64,000 nt of DNA, from assembly GCA_964490725.1 (NCBI GenBank), contig CAZBDU010000014.1, positions 25,616 to 89,615 of the forward strand, given 5' to 3'. The translations under genes were made by a program, and so were the position numbers. Shown one piece after another: positions 1 to 7,971 of the stretch (positions within the stretch are counted from its first letter, which is position 1; each line of letters starts with the position of its first letter). Under the pieces are notes generated by a model. It worked only from the letters and a program-made list of their open reading frames with translations, was not told where the DNA came from and made no database searches. Origin of the DNA: CAZBDU01 sp964490725 (lineage in GTDB: Bacteria; Spirochaetota; Spirochaetia; SZUA-6; DRHE01).

Positions 1-42
1 GAGGGTATCGAGGAAGGATACAAGGTGGCGCTGGAGATATAG
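1..42 (+). CDS. C-terminal end of an unidentified protein (partial)
   Basis: The window opens inside a reading frame that gives EGIEEGYKVALEI and stops at TAG (40-42). A strong hairpin follows, which fits the 3' end of a transcription unit. Thirteen residues are too few to name a family. Confidence 0.4.
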   Translation, partial: EGIEEGYKVALEI

Positions 43-61
43 CACAAACGCTTGACTGTTG

Positions 62-93
62 CTCGGCCCGGGCCGAGGCCGTTCCGGCCTTTT
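62..93 (+). terminator. Rho-independent terminator after the partial gene
   Basis: A stem AGGCCG / CGGCCT (76-81 and 85-90) with loop TTC is followed by a short T-run (90-93). It is preceded by a perfect 16-base palindrome CTCGGCCCGGGCCGAG at 62-77. It lies 20 bases after the TAG of the partial gene. Confidence 0.55.
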
Positions 94-559
94 CGATCGC
101 AGCCCGCCAGGCCCTCTCCCAATACATCGCTCGGCCCCTCTGTCCCTGAAGAAAATCGACAGACCTTCTGCCCGGCGCACGGTAACGTTTGGCCTCTGAT
201 GCAGCGTGCCGGGCCACCGCCAGGCCGCCATGGGCGGAGGAGCTTCACCTCGCGCTGCGGCCCGGGCTGAGGCAACCGGGGCTGCAGAGGAAGGCAGGGA
301 TGGGAGGCGTTTGCCTGCCTGGCACAGGGTCAGTATGTTTGGGTGGATGCCACGGGGTGGTTTCGGGCGAGGACATCTCTACGGGCTGCCTGCGAGCGAT
401 CGGGTCGCCGAGGGCGAATCGCTTGCTGGCGCTCTCGCCGGCGGCCGCGCTGCCGGGCCAAAGGAGCGCCCAGGGCACGTCCTTCAACCCGGAGGCGGAA
501 AAACCCGCGCCGTCTATCTGCTCGAAGAAAACGGGTGCCGTGCCATCGGCGCCCCCGCG
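94..559. other. Stretch with no recognisable gene
   Basis: Several overlapping open frames exist on both strands, the longest on the plus strand at 206-565. None has a convincing ribosome-binding site, a recognisable domain or a coherent composition. Such frames are expected by chance in G+C-rich DNA. It may be a leader or a decayed gene. Confidence 0.4.
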
Positions 560-593
560 GGATGATCCAGGATAACGGATGATCCAGGATAAC
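560..593 (+). repeat. Perfect 17-bp tandem duplication upstream of the SHOCT gene
   Basis: GGATGATCCAGGATAAC occurs twice back to back (560-576 and 577-593) and is followed at once by the ribosome-binding site GAAGGAG (594-600). Each unit contains the dyad GGATGATCC. It could be a regulatory site or a recent slippage duplication. Confidence 0.7.
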
Positions 594-607
594 GAAGGAG
601 CTCTACA

Positions 608-1186
608 GTGAAGACGAGAAGGTTTCTGACGGTCGCGGTGTCTGCGGCGGCTCTGGCCTTGATTGCCGCCGCCTCTGGCTGGTCGCAGTCCTCCGGGGAG
701 GAGCACGCTGCCTCCGTCGAGACGGTCATGGCCGAGATCAGACAGCAGCTCGACCTGGGCCCGAACGATCGAGTAGACCCGGCGAAGGTCCCGGACGATC
801 TGCTGGAGCAGCTGGGAGAGGCGGTCATGAGCGTGATGGTCCCGAACGAGCGGCAGCACGAGTTCATGGACCGGATGATGGGCGGAGAGGGTTCCGCGAG
901 CCTGGCCGCCGCGCACCGGTGGATGGGCTACCGGTACCTGACAGGCGGGTACGCTGCCGCAGGAGGCGGGGCCTACGGCGGGATGATGGGCTCCGGCATG
1001 ATGGGAGGCGGCTACGCAGGCCGGTGGGGCATGATGGGTGACCCTGAAGCTCCCTATGGCTCGATTCCCTATAGTTCGCCCGAGCAGATCGTCAAGCGCA
1101 GGTACGCCGAGGACCAGATCACCCGCGAGCAGTACCAGCAGATGATGAAGGACCTGCAGGAGGCCCCGCAGGCCGGCGGGCAGTGA
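608..1186 (+). CDS. Secreted Met/Gly-rich protein with C-terminal SHOCT domain
   Basis: The protein has 192 residues. An N-terminal signal peptide (about residues 1-27) is followed by a helical region, a Met/Gly-rich stretch (about 114-147, with repeated GMMG and GGMMG) and a C-terminal SHOCT-like motif (about 155-185, EQIVKRRYAEDQITREQYQQ). SHOCT domains are short oligomerisation modules. Methionine clusters in exported proteins often bind Cu(I), which would suit the copper and sulfur genes nearby, but that role is inferred. The GTG start at 608 is chosen for the GAAGGAG site 7 bases upstream. Confidence 0.75.
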   Translation: MKTRRFLTVAVSAAALALIAAASGWSQSSGEEHAASVETVMAEIRQQLDLGPNDRVDPAKVPDDLLEQLGEAVMSVMVPNERQHEFMDRMMGGEGSASLAAAHRWMGYRYLTGGYAAAGGGAYGGMMGSGMMGGGYAGRWGMMGDPEAPYGSIPYSSPEQIVKRRYAEDQITREQYQQMMKDLQEAPQAGGQ

Positions 1187-1284
1187 CAATCCGCGCGGCC
1201 GGGCGGTCCGAGAAGCCGCCGCCGGCGAAGAACGACAGGATGTTCCAGGGAAGCCGCCCGACTTTGAGGAGGTTCAGTCATGCA

Positions 1285-1626
1285 ATGGAGAGACCCCTCC
1301 GCGCCGAGGGGGCGCTGCGGGTGATTGTCCGCCGCGCTCCCTCACCGGGCCAGGTGGTGCTGGCCGGCGTGGGGGGCTCCGAGGAAGCAATGCGGCAGAT
1401 TCTTGACCCGGACAGCCCCTGGAAGGCGGAGGTGGGGCTGGCGATCAAGGCGGCCGCGGAAAAGTCCTACGAGGTGCTGAACCAGATGATTGGGAAGGAG
1501 GTTCCTTTGAGGACCCGGCAGGAGTTCCTCGTGCGCTCTCCGGTTTTCCTCCAGCCCTCCCTGGAGCAGGTCCGGCGCTACCTGGAGGAGAACCACGGGA
1601 TCAGGGAGTTCAAGGTGAAGCAGTAG
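1285..1626 (+). CDS. Hypothetical protein of about 113 residues
   Basis: I do not recognise the family. The core (about residues 10-113) is mixed alpha/beta, without cysteines or membrane segments, ending in a basic EFKVKQ. The start at 1285 is chosen because GAGGAGG lies at 1266-1272. A second ATG at 1280 has better spacing to that site but reads only 14 codons. The frame is open upstream to 1183, overlapping the preceding stop codon. It follows the SHOCT gene and precedes the first G-tract operator. Confidence 0.6.
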   Translation: MERPLRAEGALRVIVRRAPSPGQVVLAGVGGSEEAMRQILDPDSPWKAEVGLAIKAAAEKSYEVLNQMIGKEVPLRTRQEFLVRSPVFLQPSLEQVRRYLEENHGIREFKVKQ

Positions 1627-1643
1627 GCGCGGTCGCCCGCGGT

Positions 1644-1672
1644 TTGTCCTGTCGCTCCAGCGGCAGTATGTT
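1644..1672 (+). promoter_or_regulatory. Sigma-70-type promoter of the YHS-flavoprotein gene
   Basis: TTGTCC (1644-1649) and TATGTT (1667-1672) are separated by 17 bp. The G-tract operator begins 15 bases downstream of the -10. Confidence 0.6.
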
Positions 1673-1687
1673 CGTGACATCTGGTTG

Positions 1688-1707
1688 TACCCCAGGGGGG
1701 TGGGGTG
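1688..1707 (+). promoter_or_regulatory. CsoR/CstR-type G-tract operator, copy a
   Basis: TACCCCAGGGGGGTGGGGTG. It is one of eight related sites in the window and has the inverted TACCCC...GGGGT arms typical of CsoR/RcnR/CstR-family operators. It lies between the -10 and the start codon of the 1729 gene, so a bound repressor would block initiation or early elongation. Confidence 0.8.
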
Positions 1708-1728
1708 ATGGTTGAATGGAGGGTAGGT

Positions 1729-2844
1729 ATGGCGGTCAAGGATCCCGTCTGCGGCATGGAGATGACTCCCGAAGAGGCGATCTCCGAGGCGGAACATCAG
1801 GGCACCACGTTCTACTTCTGCTCGGAGGGGTGCCGTGACAGGTTCATGAACGAGCATCCCTTTGACCGGCCCCGCCGCCGGTACGAGCTGGTCATCATCG
1901 GCGGGGGCCCGGCGGGGCTCACCGCGGCGGTGTATGCCGCCACCATGAAAATCGACACATTGCTGGTCACCCGGGACATCGGGGGGCAGGCGGTGGACAG
2001 CACGAAGATCAAGAACTACATGGGCTACGACTTCATCACCGGTCCGGAGCTCACGGCCAGGTTTCGCGATCAGCTCCTGCACTCGAACTACGTGGATCAC
2101 CTGCTCGGAGAGGTCGAGGTGGTGGAAGAGGCAGAGGAGGGCGGCTTCACCGTCACGACCTCGGCCCTGGTCTCCTTTCACGCCGCCTGCGTGATCGTCG
2201 CCACCGGAATGACCAGGCGAACCCTCGGCGTGGCCGGCGAGGAGAAGTTCCAACGGCGGGGAGTATTCTACGGGAACGTGCAGGACTACTCCTTCGTGGC
2301 CGGCCGGGACGCCGTGGTCATCGGGGGCGGCAACTCCGCCCTGCAGCTCGTGGAGGACCTGCACACGGTGGCCCGCCGCATCACGCTGCTTTCGGATTTC
2401 GACCTCACCGCGGACGCAGGCCCGGTAGAGCAGGTGCGCCGCTACCGCAACCTCACCGTCCGAGAGAACGTCAAGGTGCTGGAAATCTCCGGAGGGGAGG
2501 TGGTGGAGGAAGTGTCCTTCCGGGCCAGGGGCACGGACCGGGAAGAGCGCGAGCCCGCGCGAGGCGTATTCATCGCCATCGGGCTCAAGCCCAGCTCCGG
2601 GGTGGTGTCGTCCCTGGTGAAGTGCAACGATCGCGGTGAGATCGAGATCGACGCCGACTGCTCCACCTCCAGACCGGGGATCTTCGCCGCGGGAGACGTC
2701 AGTACGGCTTTCGGCAAGAGGATCATCATCGCCTCCGGCGAAGGGGCCAAGGCGGCCCTGGCCGCTCGCCGGCACATTCTGGCTTTGAGGAAGGCATCCC
2801 CAGGCAGCGCAGCGGTCCCGGCGGGCGGCAGGGATTCGGTGTAG
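1729..2844 (+). CDS. YHS-domain / thioredoxin-reductase-like FAD oxidoreductase lacking the CxxC
   Basis: The protein has 371 residues. A YHS metal-binding domain (about 4-47; DPVCGM ... YFCSEGC) is fused to a TrxB-fold flavoprotein. The FAD motif IIGGGPAG lies near residue 55 and the NAD(P)H motif VVIGGGNSA near 198; ATG and GIFAAGDV motifs are conserved. Where TrxB has the redox-active CATC the sequence reads GNVQ, so it cannot reduce thioredoxin by the usual dithiol relay. It may be a pyridine-nucleotide oxidoreductase for another acceptor, with the YHS cysteines as a candidate metal or persulfide site. The ATG at 1729 is preferred for GGAGGG at 1718-1723; GTG or ATG at 1705/1708 overlaps the operator. 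Confidence 0.85.
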   Translation: MAVKDPVCGMEMTPEEAISEAEHQGTTFYFCSEGCRDRFMNEHPFDRPRRRYELVIIGGGPAGLTAAVYAATMKIDTLLVTRDIGGQAVDSTKIKNYMGYDFITGPELTARFRDQLLHSNYVDHLLGEVEVVEEAEEGGFTVTTSALVSFHAACVIVATGMTRRTLGVAGEEKFQRRGVFYGNVQDYSFVAGRDAVVIGGGNSALQLVEDLHTVARRITLLSDFDLTADAGPVEQVRRYRNLTVRENVKVLEISGGEVVEEVSFRARGTDREEREPARGVFIAIGLKPSSGVVSSLVKCNDRGEIEIDADCSTSRPGIFAAGDVSTAFGKRIIIASGEGAKAALAARRHILALRKASPGSAAVPAGGRDSV

Positions 2845-2914
2845 TCGCTGCGGGGCTTGTCCGCATCGGAGCCTCGAGCTCCAGATGCCTCCAGATCCGA
2901 GGGAAAACTCGCCC

Positions 2915-2943
2915 TTGACTTCCAGAACAAGCGGGTCTATATT
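2915..2943 (+). promoter_or_regulatory. Near-consensus sigma-70 promoter of the RseC-FtsH operon
   Basis: TTGACT (2915-2920), a 17-bp spacer and TATATT (2938-2943) form one of the best promoters in the window. The operator starts 11 bases later. Confidence 0.8.
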
Positions 2944-2954
2944 TCTAATAAGGA

Positions 2955-2974
2955 TACCCCACGGGGGTGGGGTA
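2955..2974 (+). promoter_or_regulatory. CsoR/CstR-type G-tract operator, copy b
   Basis: TACCCCACGGGGGTGGGGTA. With one flanking base on each side it is a 9+4+9 palindrome (ATACCCCAC / GTGGGGTAT). It lies directly downstream of a strong promoter and 31 bases before the rseC-like start. Confidence 0.85.
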
Positions 2975-3005
2975 TCGAACGAGGCGGCGTGAACGGAGGA
3001 CGAGG

Positions 3006-3512
3006 ATGGCCGAAGAGACGGGGATCGTGCTGAGCTCCACCGGCGGGAAGGCGCGGATACGGCTGAATCGCAAGTCCGAGTGCAGCACCTGCGGCGGCTG
3101 CTTTTTCAGCAAGACCGAGCGTTTCATGGTCGCGGAAGTGGAAGACACCCTGGGCGTACAGCCGGGGGACAGCGTCATGATCGCCAACCGGACCAGCGCC
3201 ACCAAGGCGGGGTTCCTGCTGTACGTGCTGCCTCTGTTCGTGCTGGTAGGGGGCTACGCCGCAGGGACGGCGGTTGCGGGCGCCCTGGGCGCCACCGGGA
3301 CCGACGGCTGGGGAATAGCGGCCGGATTCGTGCTGATGGCGCTGGGGTACTTCGTGCTCTACCGGGCCCAGAAGAGGGCCGCCCGCAGGGGACCGGGCCC
3401 CATGAGGCTCGTCCGTTTGGTGAGCGGGGCGGCTCAGCGGCGCCCAAACCGGGCAGAGGCGCCGGGGAAGAGAGGCCGCGGCGAAGCGCAGGCTTCCGAA
3501 GCGGGATCATGA
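3006..3512 (+). CDS. RseC/MucC-family membrane protein
   Basis: The protein has 168 residues. An N-terminal soluble domain carries Cys26, Cys29 and Cys32 (CSTCGGC). Two transmembrane helices (about 63-83 and 95-117) and a long basic tail follow. RseC proteins accompany Rnf/Rsx complexes and the SoxR-reducing system, and probably help assemble or wire iron-sulfur electron carriers. A second RseC-like gene sits in the Rnf operon at 31229. The ATG at 3006 has a GGAGG site upstream. It is the first gene of an operon running to about 8553. Confidence 0.8.
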   Translation: MAEETGIVLSSTGGKARIRLNRKSECSTCGGCFFSKTERFMVAEVEDTLGVQPGDSVMIANRTSATKAGFLLYVLPLFVLVGGYAAGTAVAGALGATGTDGWGIAAGFVLMALGYFVLYRAQKRAARRGPGPMRLVRLVSGAAQRRPNRAEAPGKRGRGEAQASEAGS

Positions 3513-3531
3513 GGAGCATTGGGAGGATTGC

Positions 3532-3885
3532 ATGGACGACGGAATTCACGTGCTGACGAAGAGCGCGGCGATTGCGGTGCCGCAGTCAGTGGAAGGGCAA
3601 CGGAGCCTGCTGGAGGCCGCTTCCGGCATCGAAGGAGTGCAGGAGTCGCACCTGGCGAAGGGCGAGCTGGTGGTTTCCTACGTAGCGGAGGCGGTCAGTC
3701 TCAGGATCGTGGAAGCCGAGCTGCAGAACCGGGGCTTCGAGCTCCGCCCCGTTCCCGCGAAGCGCAAGGGGTTTTTCGCCCGCTTTCTGGAGCGGACGGC
3801 GGAGAGCAACTACAGGTCCTTCGGGAGCGAGCCGCTGGACTGCTGCACGCTGCATCAGAAGAAGGCCCCGCAGCAGCGCTCCTGA
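3532..3885 (+). CDS. Small ferredoxin-fold (HMA-like) protein without the CxxC
   Basis: The protein has 117 residues. The pattern of residues 4-73 (beta-alpha-beta-beta-alpha-beta, with GIEGVQESHLAKGELVVSY) resembles heavy-metal-associated domains, but the metal-binding CxxC of the first loop is absent. A vicinal pair Cys104-Cys105 (LDCCTLHQ) sits near the C-terminus and is the only candidate thiol site. Its position between rseC and an HD-GYP gene under a CsoR-type operator suggests a metal or sulfur role; this is inferred. Confidence 0.6.
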   Translation: MDDGIHVLTKSAAIAVPQSVEGQRSLLEAASGIEGVQESHLAKGELVVSYVAEAVSLRIVEAELQNRGFELRPVPAKRKGFFARFLERTAESNYRSFGSEPLDCCTLHQKKAPQQRS

Positions 3886-3987
3886 GGGGCGGCAAGCGGT
3901 TTCGTTGGGCGCCTGCGGCCGCAGGGCTTGAGGTCCTCCCGGGTCCGCAGGCCGATTGAAGACGGGGTCCGAGAGAGGATAGGAACG

Positions 3988-4746
3988 GTGAAGCAGGCGG
4001 TGATGACCGGCGCGTTCCAGCGCAGGGTTGCCCGGAAGAGCTGTCCGGCGTGCGGCGCCCGGATTCCGGGCCCCGGGTACACGCAGCACGGAGTGACCTA
4101 CTGCTGCGAGAAGTGCTACTTCCGCGACCGGTTCCTGGGCGATGCGGTCAGGCACATCGAGGGCGCGTACCTGGCCACTATCGAAGCGTTGGTGGAAGCG
4201 ATCGACGCGCGGGAGCACGAGGTGGGGAGCCACTCGTTCCGGGTCACGCAGTTCGCCATGGTGCTGGCGAGGCGGATGCGGATCAGCGGCAGGTCGCTGG
4301 TGACCATCTACTGCGGGTCTTTGCTGCACGACATCGGCAAGATCGGCATTCCCGACGCGATTCTCCACAAGCCCGCTGCCCTGAGCCGGGAGGAAGAGGC
4401 GGTCATGCACACCCACCCGGAGATCGGGTACCGGATCATCGGGCACATCGGCTACCTGGCCGGGGCGGCCGAGATCATACGTACCCACCACGAGCACTTC
4501 GACGGCTCCGGGTACCCCCGGGGGCTGCGAGCCGCGCAGATTCCCCTGGGAGCCCGCATTTTTGCGGCCTGCGACACCCTGGATGCGCTGACGGTGGACC
4601 GCCCGTACCGAACGGCCGAGCCCTTTCGCGCCGCCCTGGCGTACGTGCAGTCGGCCGCGGGGACGTTGTTCGATCCCGAGGTAGCGGCGGAGATGGCGGC
4701 GGCCCAGGAGGAGATGTCGCCCTATGTGGGCCGAATCATGCTCTGA
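3988..4746 (+). CDS. HD-GYP domain protein with N-terminal zinc-ribbon-like motif
   Basis: The protein has 252 residues from the GTG at 3988. Residues about 18-42 hold two cysteine pairs (CPACG ... CCEKC), a likely zinc ribbon. The rest is an HD-GYP domain with LLHDIGKIGIPD, HTHPEIGY and HHEHFDGSGYP, so the catalytic His/Asp residues are present. HD-GYP proteins hydrolyse cyclic-di-GMP or related dinucleotides. The start is set by an AGGATAGGA site just upstream; TTG at 3928 or ATG at 4003 are alternatives. It is unusual to find this enzyme inside a metal/sulfur operon. Confidence 0.8.
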   Translation: MKQAVMTGAFQRRVARKSCPACGARIPGPGYTQHGVTYCCEKCYFRDRFLGDAVRHIEGAYLATIEALVEAIDAREHEVGSHSFRVTQFAMVLARRMRISGRSLVTIYCGSLLHDIGKIGIPDAILHKPAALSREEEAVMHTHPEIGYRIIGHIGYLAGAAEIIRTHHEHFDGSGYPRGLRAAQIPLGARIFAACDTLDALTVDRPYRTAEPFRAALAYVQSAAGTLFDPEVAAEMAAAQEEMSPYVGRIML

Positions 4747-4855
4747 AGCCTGCCTGCCCGCGCCGCTCCCGGGAGGCGGGGCAGCGCCTGGCTGCCGGCA
4801 TCCCAGGGCGTTCGCGAACGCTGTCTATCTCTACAGAGGAAGGAGGTGATGATTC

Positions 4856-4999
4856 GTGACGCAGGATCCGGTCTGCAAGATGCAGGTGGACGAGGAGAAG
4901 GCCGCCGCCAAAGCGGAGCACATGGGCAAGACCTACTACTTCTGCTCCGAAGGGTGCAAGAAGGCCTTCGAGGCGGACCCCCACAAGTACATGCACTGA
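4856..4999 (+). CDS. 47-residue free-standing YHS domain protein
   Basis: The protein begins MTQDPVCKMQVDEEKAAA, contains YYFCSEGCKKAFEADP and ends KYMH. It is a complete YHS domain with nothing else: DPVCKM, FCSEGC and the final tyrosine/histidine. YHS domains bind copper or other soft metals and recur as tails of CopA-type ATPases. The GTG at 4856 is preceded by AGGAGGTGAT (4841-4850), an essentially perfect Shine-Dalgarno sequence, so strong translation is expected. Confidence 0.85.
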   Translation: MTQDPVCKMQVDEEKAAAKAEHMGKTYYFCSEGCKKAFEADPHKYMH

Positions 5000-5239
5000 G
5001 TGCATCGTGCGTGAACGGGGCAGGGGAGGAGCGGTGAGGCTGCGGCGCTGCACCGGCAGCGGCCGCGCCCGCCCTCCTTTCCTGGCGAGTACGGCTGGCG
5101 GTCCGGCGATCGGCCTCGAAGGAGGCCGCGACAGGAGGACAGCGGATAAGAGGCGCAAGGTTCCAGCGGGACCCGGCATGCGGCCGGCGGATGAACCGCA
5201 ACAGGGTCCTGTGCCGCGATCCGCTGCGGCCGGCGGGAG

Positions 5240-5377
5240 GTGCTTCTGTGCTGCCCCTTGTGCCAGGCGGAGTTCGAGGCGGATCAGCGGCGCTTCCTCG
5301 CGGAAGCCCGGCGGCCTGGCGGGACCCCCTTCGGGCGGCGGAGGAAGCTGCCGTACGGTGGAGCACGAGTGGAGTGA
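5240..5377 (+). CDS. Possible small Cys-rich (TRASH/YHS-like) protein coupled to ftsH
   Basis: The frame from GTG 5240 gives about 45 residues beginning VLLCCPLCQAEFEADQRRF, like the second half of a TRASH/YHS metal-binding motif. Its TGA (5375-5377) overlaps the ftsH ATG as TGATG, which is typical of translational coupling. The start is unclear: the frame is closed at 5192, and an ATG at 5191 is in another frame, so a truncated or frameshifted N-terminus is possible. The rest of 5000-5239 shows nothing else recognisable. Confidence 0.35.
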   Translation: MLLCCPLCQAEFEADQRRFLAEARRPGGTPFGRRRKLPYGGARVE

Positions 5378-7242
5378 TGAAGACGGACCAACAGAACAAA
5401 CGTTCTTTTCAGATAGGGGCCGTGGTGATGCTGTTTGTGGGCCTCATGGCCTTCCAGTGGCTGGCCCAGCAGAGCCAGACGACGCAGCTCGCCTACAGCG
5501 AGTTCAAGCGCTACCTGGCTGACGGCAAGATTCGGGAGGTGGTCATCTCGCCGGCGGAGATCCGGGGCAAGCTGGTGATGCCCGGCGGCGAGGCGGGACA
5601 GGCATTTCGCACCAACCGGGTGGAGGACCCCGGGCTGGTGCAGGAGCTTCAGGACAGAGGCGTGAAGTTCTCCGGAGCTCCCGACCGGTCGTTTCTTGGA
5701 GGGCTCCTGGGCTGGATCCTGCCGGTGGCCGCCTTGCTTCTGGTGTGGAGGTTCATGATGCGGCGGATGGGGGATGCCGGCAAGGGAATGCTCGGCAACG
5801 TGGGGCAGAGCAAAGCACGCCTGGTGGCCGAAGCCTCCGCCTCGAAGACCATTTTCGCCGACGTGGCGGGGATCGACGAGTCCCGGGAGGAGCTTGAGGA
5901 GGTCGTGGAGTTCCTGCGCAACCCTCGCAAGTTCCAGCAGCTGGGCGGCAGAATTCCCAAGGGTGTGCTGCTGGTGGGTGCGCCGGGCACGGGCAAGACC
6001 CTTCTGGCCAGAGCGGTTGCCGGCGAGGCGGGGGTGCCCTTCTTCAACATCTCGGGAAGCGAGTTCGTGGAGATGTTCGTGGGCGTGGGCGCCGCCAGGG
6101 TTCGTGACCTGTTCAAGCAGGCGGCCACCCGAAGCCCCTGCATCGTGTTCATCGACGAGCTGGATGCCCTCGGCAAGGCGCGGGGGTTCAACCACTTCGG
6201 CGGGCACGACGAGCGGGAGCAGACGCTGAACCAGCTGCTGGTGGAGATGGACGGGTTCGACGCCCGCAGCGGCGTGATCATCATAGCAGCCACGAACCGG
6301 CCGGAGATCCTGGATCCTGCGCTGCTGCGTCCCGGTCGATTCGACCGCCAGGTGGCGGTGGACCGACCGGATGTCGTCGGGCGCGAGGCCATCCTGGCCA
6401 TCCACGCCCGCAAGATCAAGCTGGCTCCCAAGGTGAACCTGCGGACCCTGGCGGCGCAGACGCCAGGATTCGTCGGCGCGGACCTGGCGAACATCGTCAA
6501 CGAGGCGGCGCTGCTGGCGGCGCGGCGGGACAAGAAGCAGGTCGGCATGGCCGAGCTGGAGGAGGCCATCGAGCGAGTGGTGGCGGGGCTTGAGAAGAAG
6601 AACAGACTCATCGGCGCCGAGGAGAAGCGGGTCGTGGCCTACCACGAGGCCGGACATGCAGTGACCAGCGCGCTTCTGCCTCACGCGGATCCGGTGCACC
6701 GCATCTCGATCGTGCCGCGGGGCGTGGCCAGCCTCGGTCACACGATGCAGCTGCCCACCGAGGAGCGCTACCTGATGAGCAAGAGCCAGCTGGAAGACCA
6801 GCTGGCGGTGCTGCTGGGCGGGCGTGCCGCGGAGGAGCTTGCCTGCGGAGAGATCACCACCGGGGCGCAGAGCGACCTTGCCCAGGCCACGGCGATCGCC
6901 CGGGCGATGGTGGAGGAGTACGGCATGAGCGAGCGGATGGGGCTGGCCAGCTACCAGCACCAGGGAAGCCCCTTTCTGACGGGCGGGGGAGGCATGGCCG
7001 GCGAAAAGGAGTACTCCGACAGGGTGGCCGGGGAAATCGATGAGGAAGTGAAGGGTATCCTGGACCGGGCGCGGGCCAGAGCCCAAGGCATCCTGGTGGA
7101 CCACCGGGAGCTGCTGGAGGGCGTGGCCTCCAGGCTGCTGGAACGGGAGGTGCTGAGCGGGGAGGAGCTTGGCCGCCTGGTGGGCCAGGAGCGCCGGGCG
7201 GCGGCGGTGGCCGGGTCAAGGCAGGGCCCGCCGAAGGCCTAG
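5377..7242 (+). CDS. ftsH: ATP-dependent zinc metalloprotease FtsH
   Basis: The protein has 621 residues, the usual FtsH length. Two transmembrane helices (about 12-30 and 107-126) flank an extracytoplasmic domain. The AAA module follows, with Walker A GAPGTGKT near 200, Walker [11 protein letters not shown] and the second region of homology ending in RPGRFDRQ. The M41 protease domain has HEAGH near 422. It degrades misfolded membrane proteins and some cytosolic regulators. Its place in an operon with RseC, YHS and HD-GYP genes under a CsoR-type operator suggests induction under metal or sulfur stress. Confidence 0.95.
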   Translation: MKTDQQNKRSFQIGAVVMLFVGLMAFQWLAQQSQTTQLAYSEFKRYLADGKIREVVISPAEIRGKLVMPGGEAGQAFRTNRVEDPGLVQELQDRGVKFSGAPDRSFLGGLLGWILPVAALLLVWRFMMRRMGDAGKGMLGNVGQSKARLVAEASASKTIFADVAGIDESREELEEVVEFLRNPRKFQQLGGRIPKGVLLVGAPGTGKTLLARAVAGEAGVPFFNISGSEFVEMFVGVGAARVRDLFKQAATRSPCIVFIDELDALGKARGFNHFGGHDEREQTLNQLLVEMDGFDARSGVIIIAATNRPEILDPALLRPGRFDRQVAVDRPDVVGREAILAIHARKIKLAPKVNLRTLAAQTPGFVGADLANIVNEAALLAARRDKKQVGMAELEEAIERVVAGLEKKNRLIGAEEKRVVAYHEAGHAVTSALLPHADPVHRISIVPRGVASLGHTMQLPTEERYLMSKSQLEDQLAVLLGGRAAEELACGEITTGAQSDLAQATAIARAMVEEYGMSERMGLASYQHQGSPFLTGGGGMAGEKEYSDRVAGEIDEEVKGILDRARARAQGILVDHRELLEGVASRLLEREVLSGEELGRLVGQERRAAAVAGSRQGPPKA

Positions 7243-7255
7243 GAGGGTGGAGTCC

Positions 7256-7957
7256 ATGGAGGAACGGATCAAGCACATCCTGAAGGAGCGCACGGCCGCC
7301 ATCTACAGGCGACGGGCGCGGAACTACGATCTGACGGCAAACCTCTACTACCTGCTGGGGTTTCGCGAATGGAGGCAGCGCCTGATGGCGGTCCGGGAGC
7401 TCGAGCTGAGGGACGGAGACACGGTCGTGGAGATCGGCTGCGGCACCGGGCTGAACTTCGCCCTCTTCCAGGAGAGAATCGGTCCCGGGGGGCGTATCAT
7501 CGGCGTGGACCTGACCGCGGAGATGCTGCAGCAGGCCGCGGAGAGGGTGGAGCGGCAAGGCTGGAGGAACGTCCAGCTCGTGCAGTCCGACGCCGCTTCC
7601 TACCGCCTTCCGGCCGCAGTGCAGGGCGTGTTCTCCAGCTACGCCCTTTCTCTGGTGCCCGAGTGCGGGTCGGTTGTCGAGGCCGCGGCGAGAAGCCTCG
7701 CTGCGGGCAGGCGCATGGTGGTGCTCGACCTGAAGGTCCCGGACGGCATGCCCGGGTGGCTGCTCGGCCTGGTGCTCCCCCTGGTGCGCCCCTTCGCCGT
7801 GACCGAGGAGTTCGTGCGGCTTCGCCCCTGGGAGACGATCCGCTGGGCGTTCCTGCGCAGTCTGGAGAGCGTGGCGGAGCACTCTCTGTACCTGGGCGTC
7901 GCCTACATCCTGCGCGGAGAGCGGAGTGTGCGGCCGGCGAGGGTTGGACCGGGCTGA
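7256..7957 (+). CDS. Class I SAM-dependent methyltransferase
   Basis: The protein has 233 residues. Motif I is VVEIGCGTGLN (about 59-69), with an acidic residue in GVDLTAEML after beta 2 and a UbiE-like C-terminal half. The ATG at 7256 follows GGAGGGTGG and lies 13 bases after ftsH. The substrate is unknown. Related small methyltransferases appear at 36710 and as a remnant at 19631, all close to G-tract operators, so this family seems tied to the regulon. Confidence 0.8.
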   Translation: MEERIKHILKERTAAIYRRRARNYDLTANLYYLLGFREWRQRLMAVRELELRDGDTVVEIGCGTGLNFALFQERIGPGGRIIGVDLTAEMLQQAAERVERQGWRNVQLVQSDAASYRLPAAVQGVFSSYALSLVPECGSVVEAAARSLAAGRRMVVLDLKVPDGMPGWLLGLVLPLVRPFAVTEEFVRLRPWETIRWAFLRSLESVAEHSLYLGVAYILRGERSVRPARVGPG

Positions 7958-7971
7958 AGGAGGCGCATCCC

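Noticed and set aside
206..565. 119-codon open frame upstream of the SHOCT gene
   Set aside because: No ribosome-binding site, no domain, and competing frames of similar length on both strands.
1280..1324. Short 14-codon frame from ATG 1280 with ideal Shine-Dalgarno spacing
   Set aside because: It ends after 14 codons, and the overlapping frame from ATG 1285 uses the same site and encodes a plausible protein.
1342..2775. 477-codon open frame on the minus strand opposite the YHS-flavoprotein
   Set aside because: It is the antisense shadow of a clear flavoprotein; G+C-rich DNA keeps such frames open. The same applies to long antisense frames at 5284-7104, 24642-26132 and 42681-44651.
4513..4526. 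TACCCCCGGGGGC resembling the G-tract operator
   Set aside because: It lies inside the HD-GYP domain and encodes the invariant GYP(R)G motif; no promoter is next to it.
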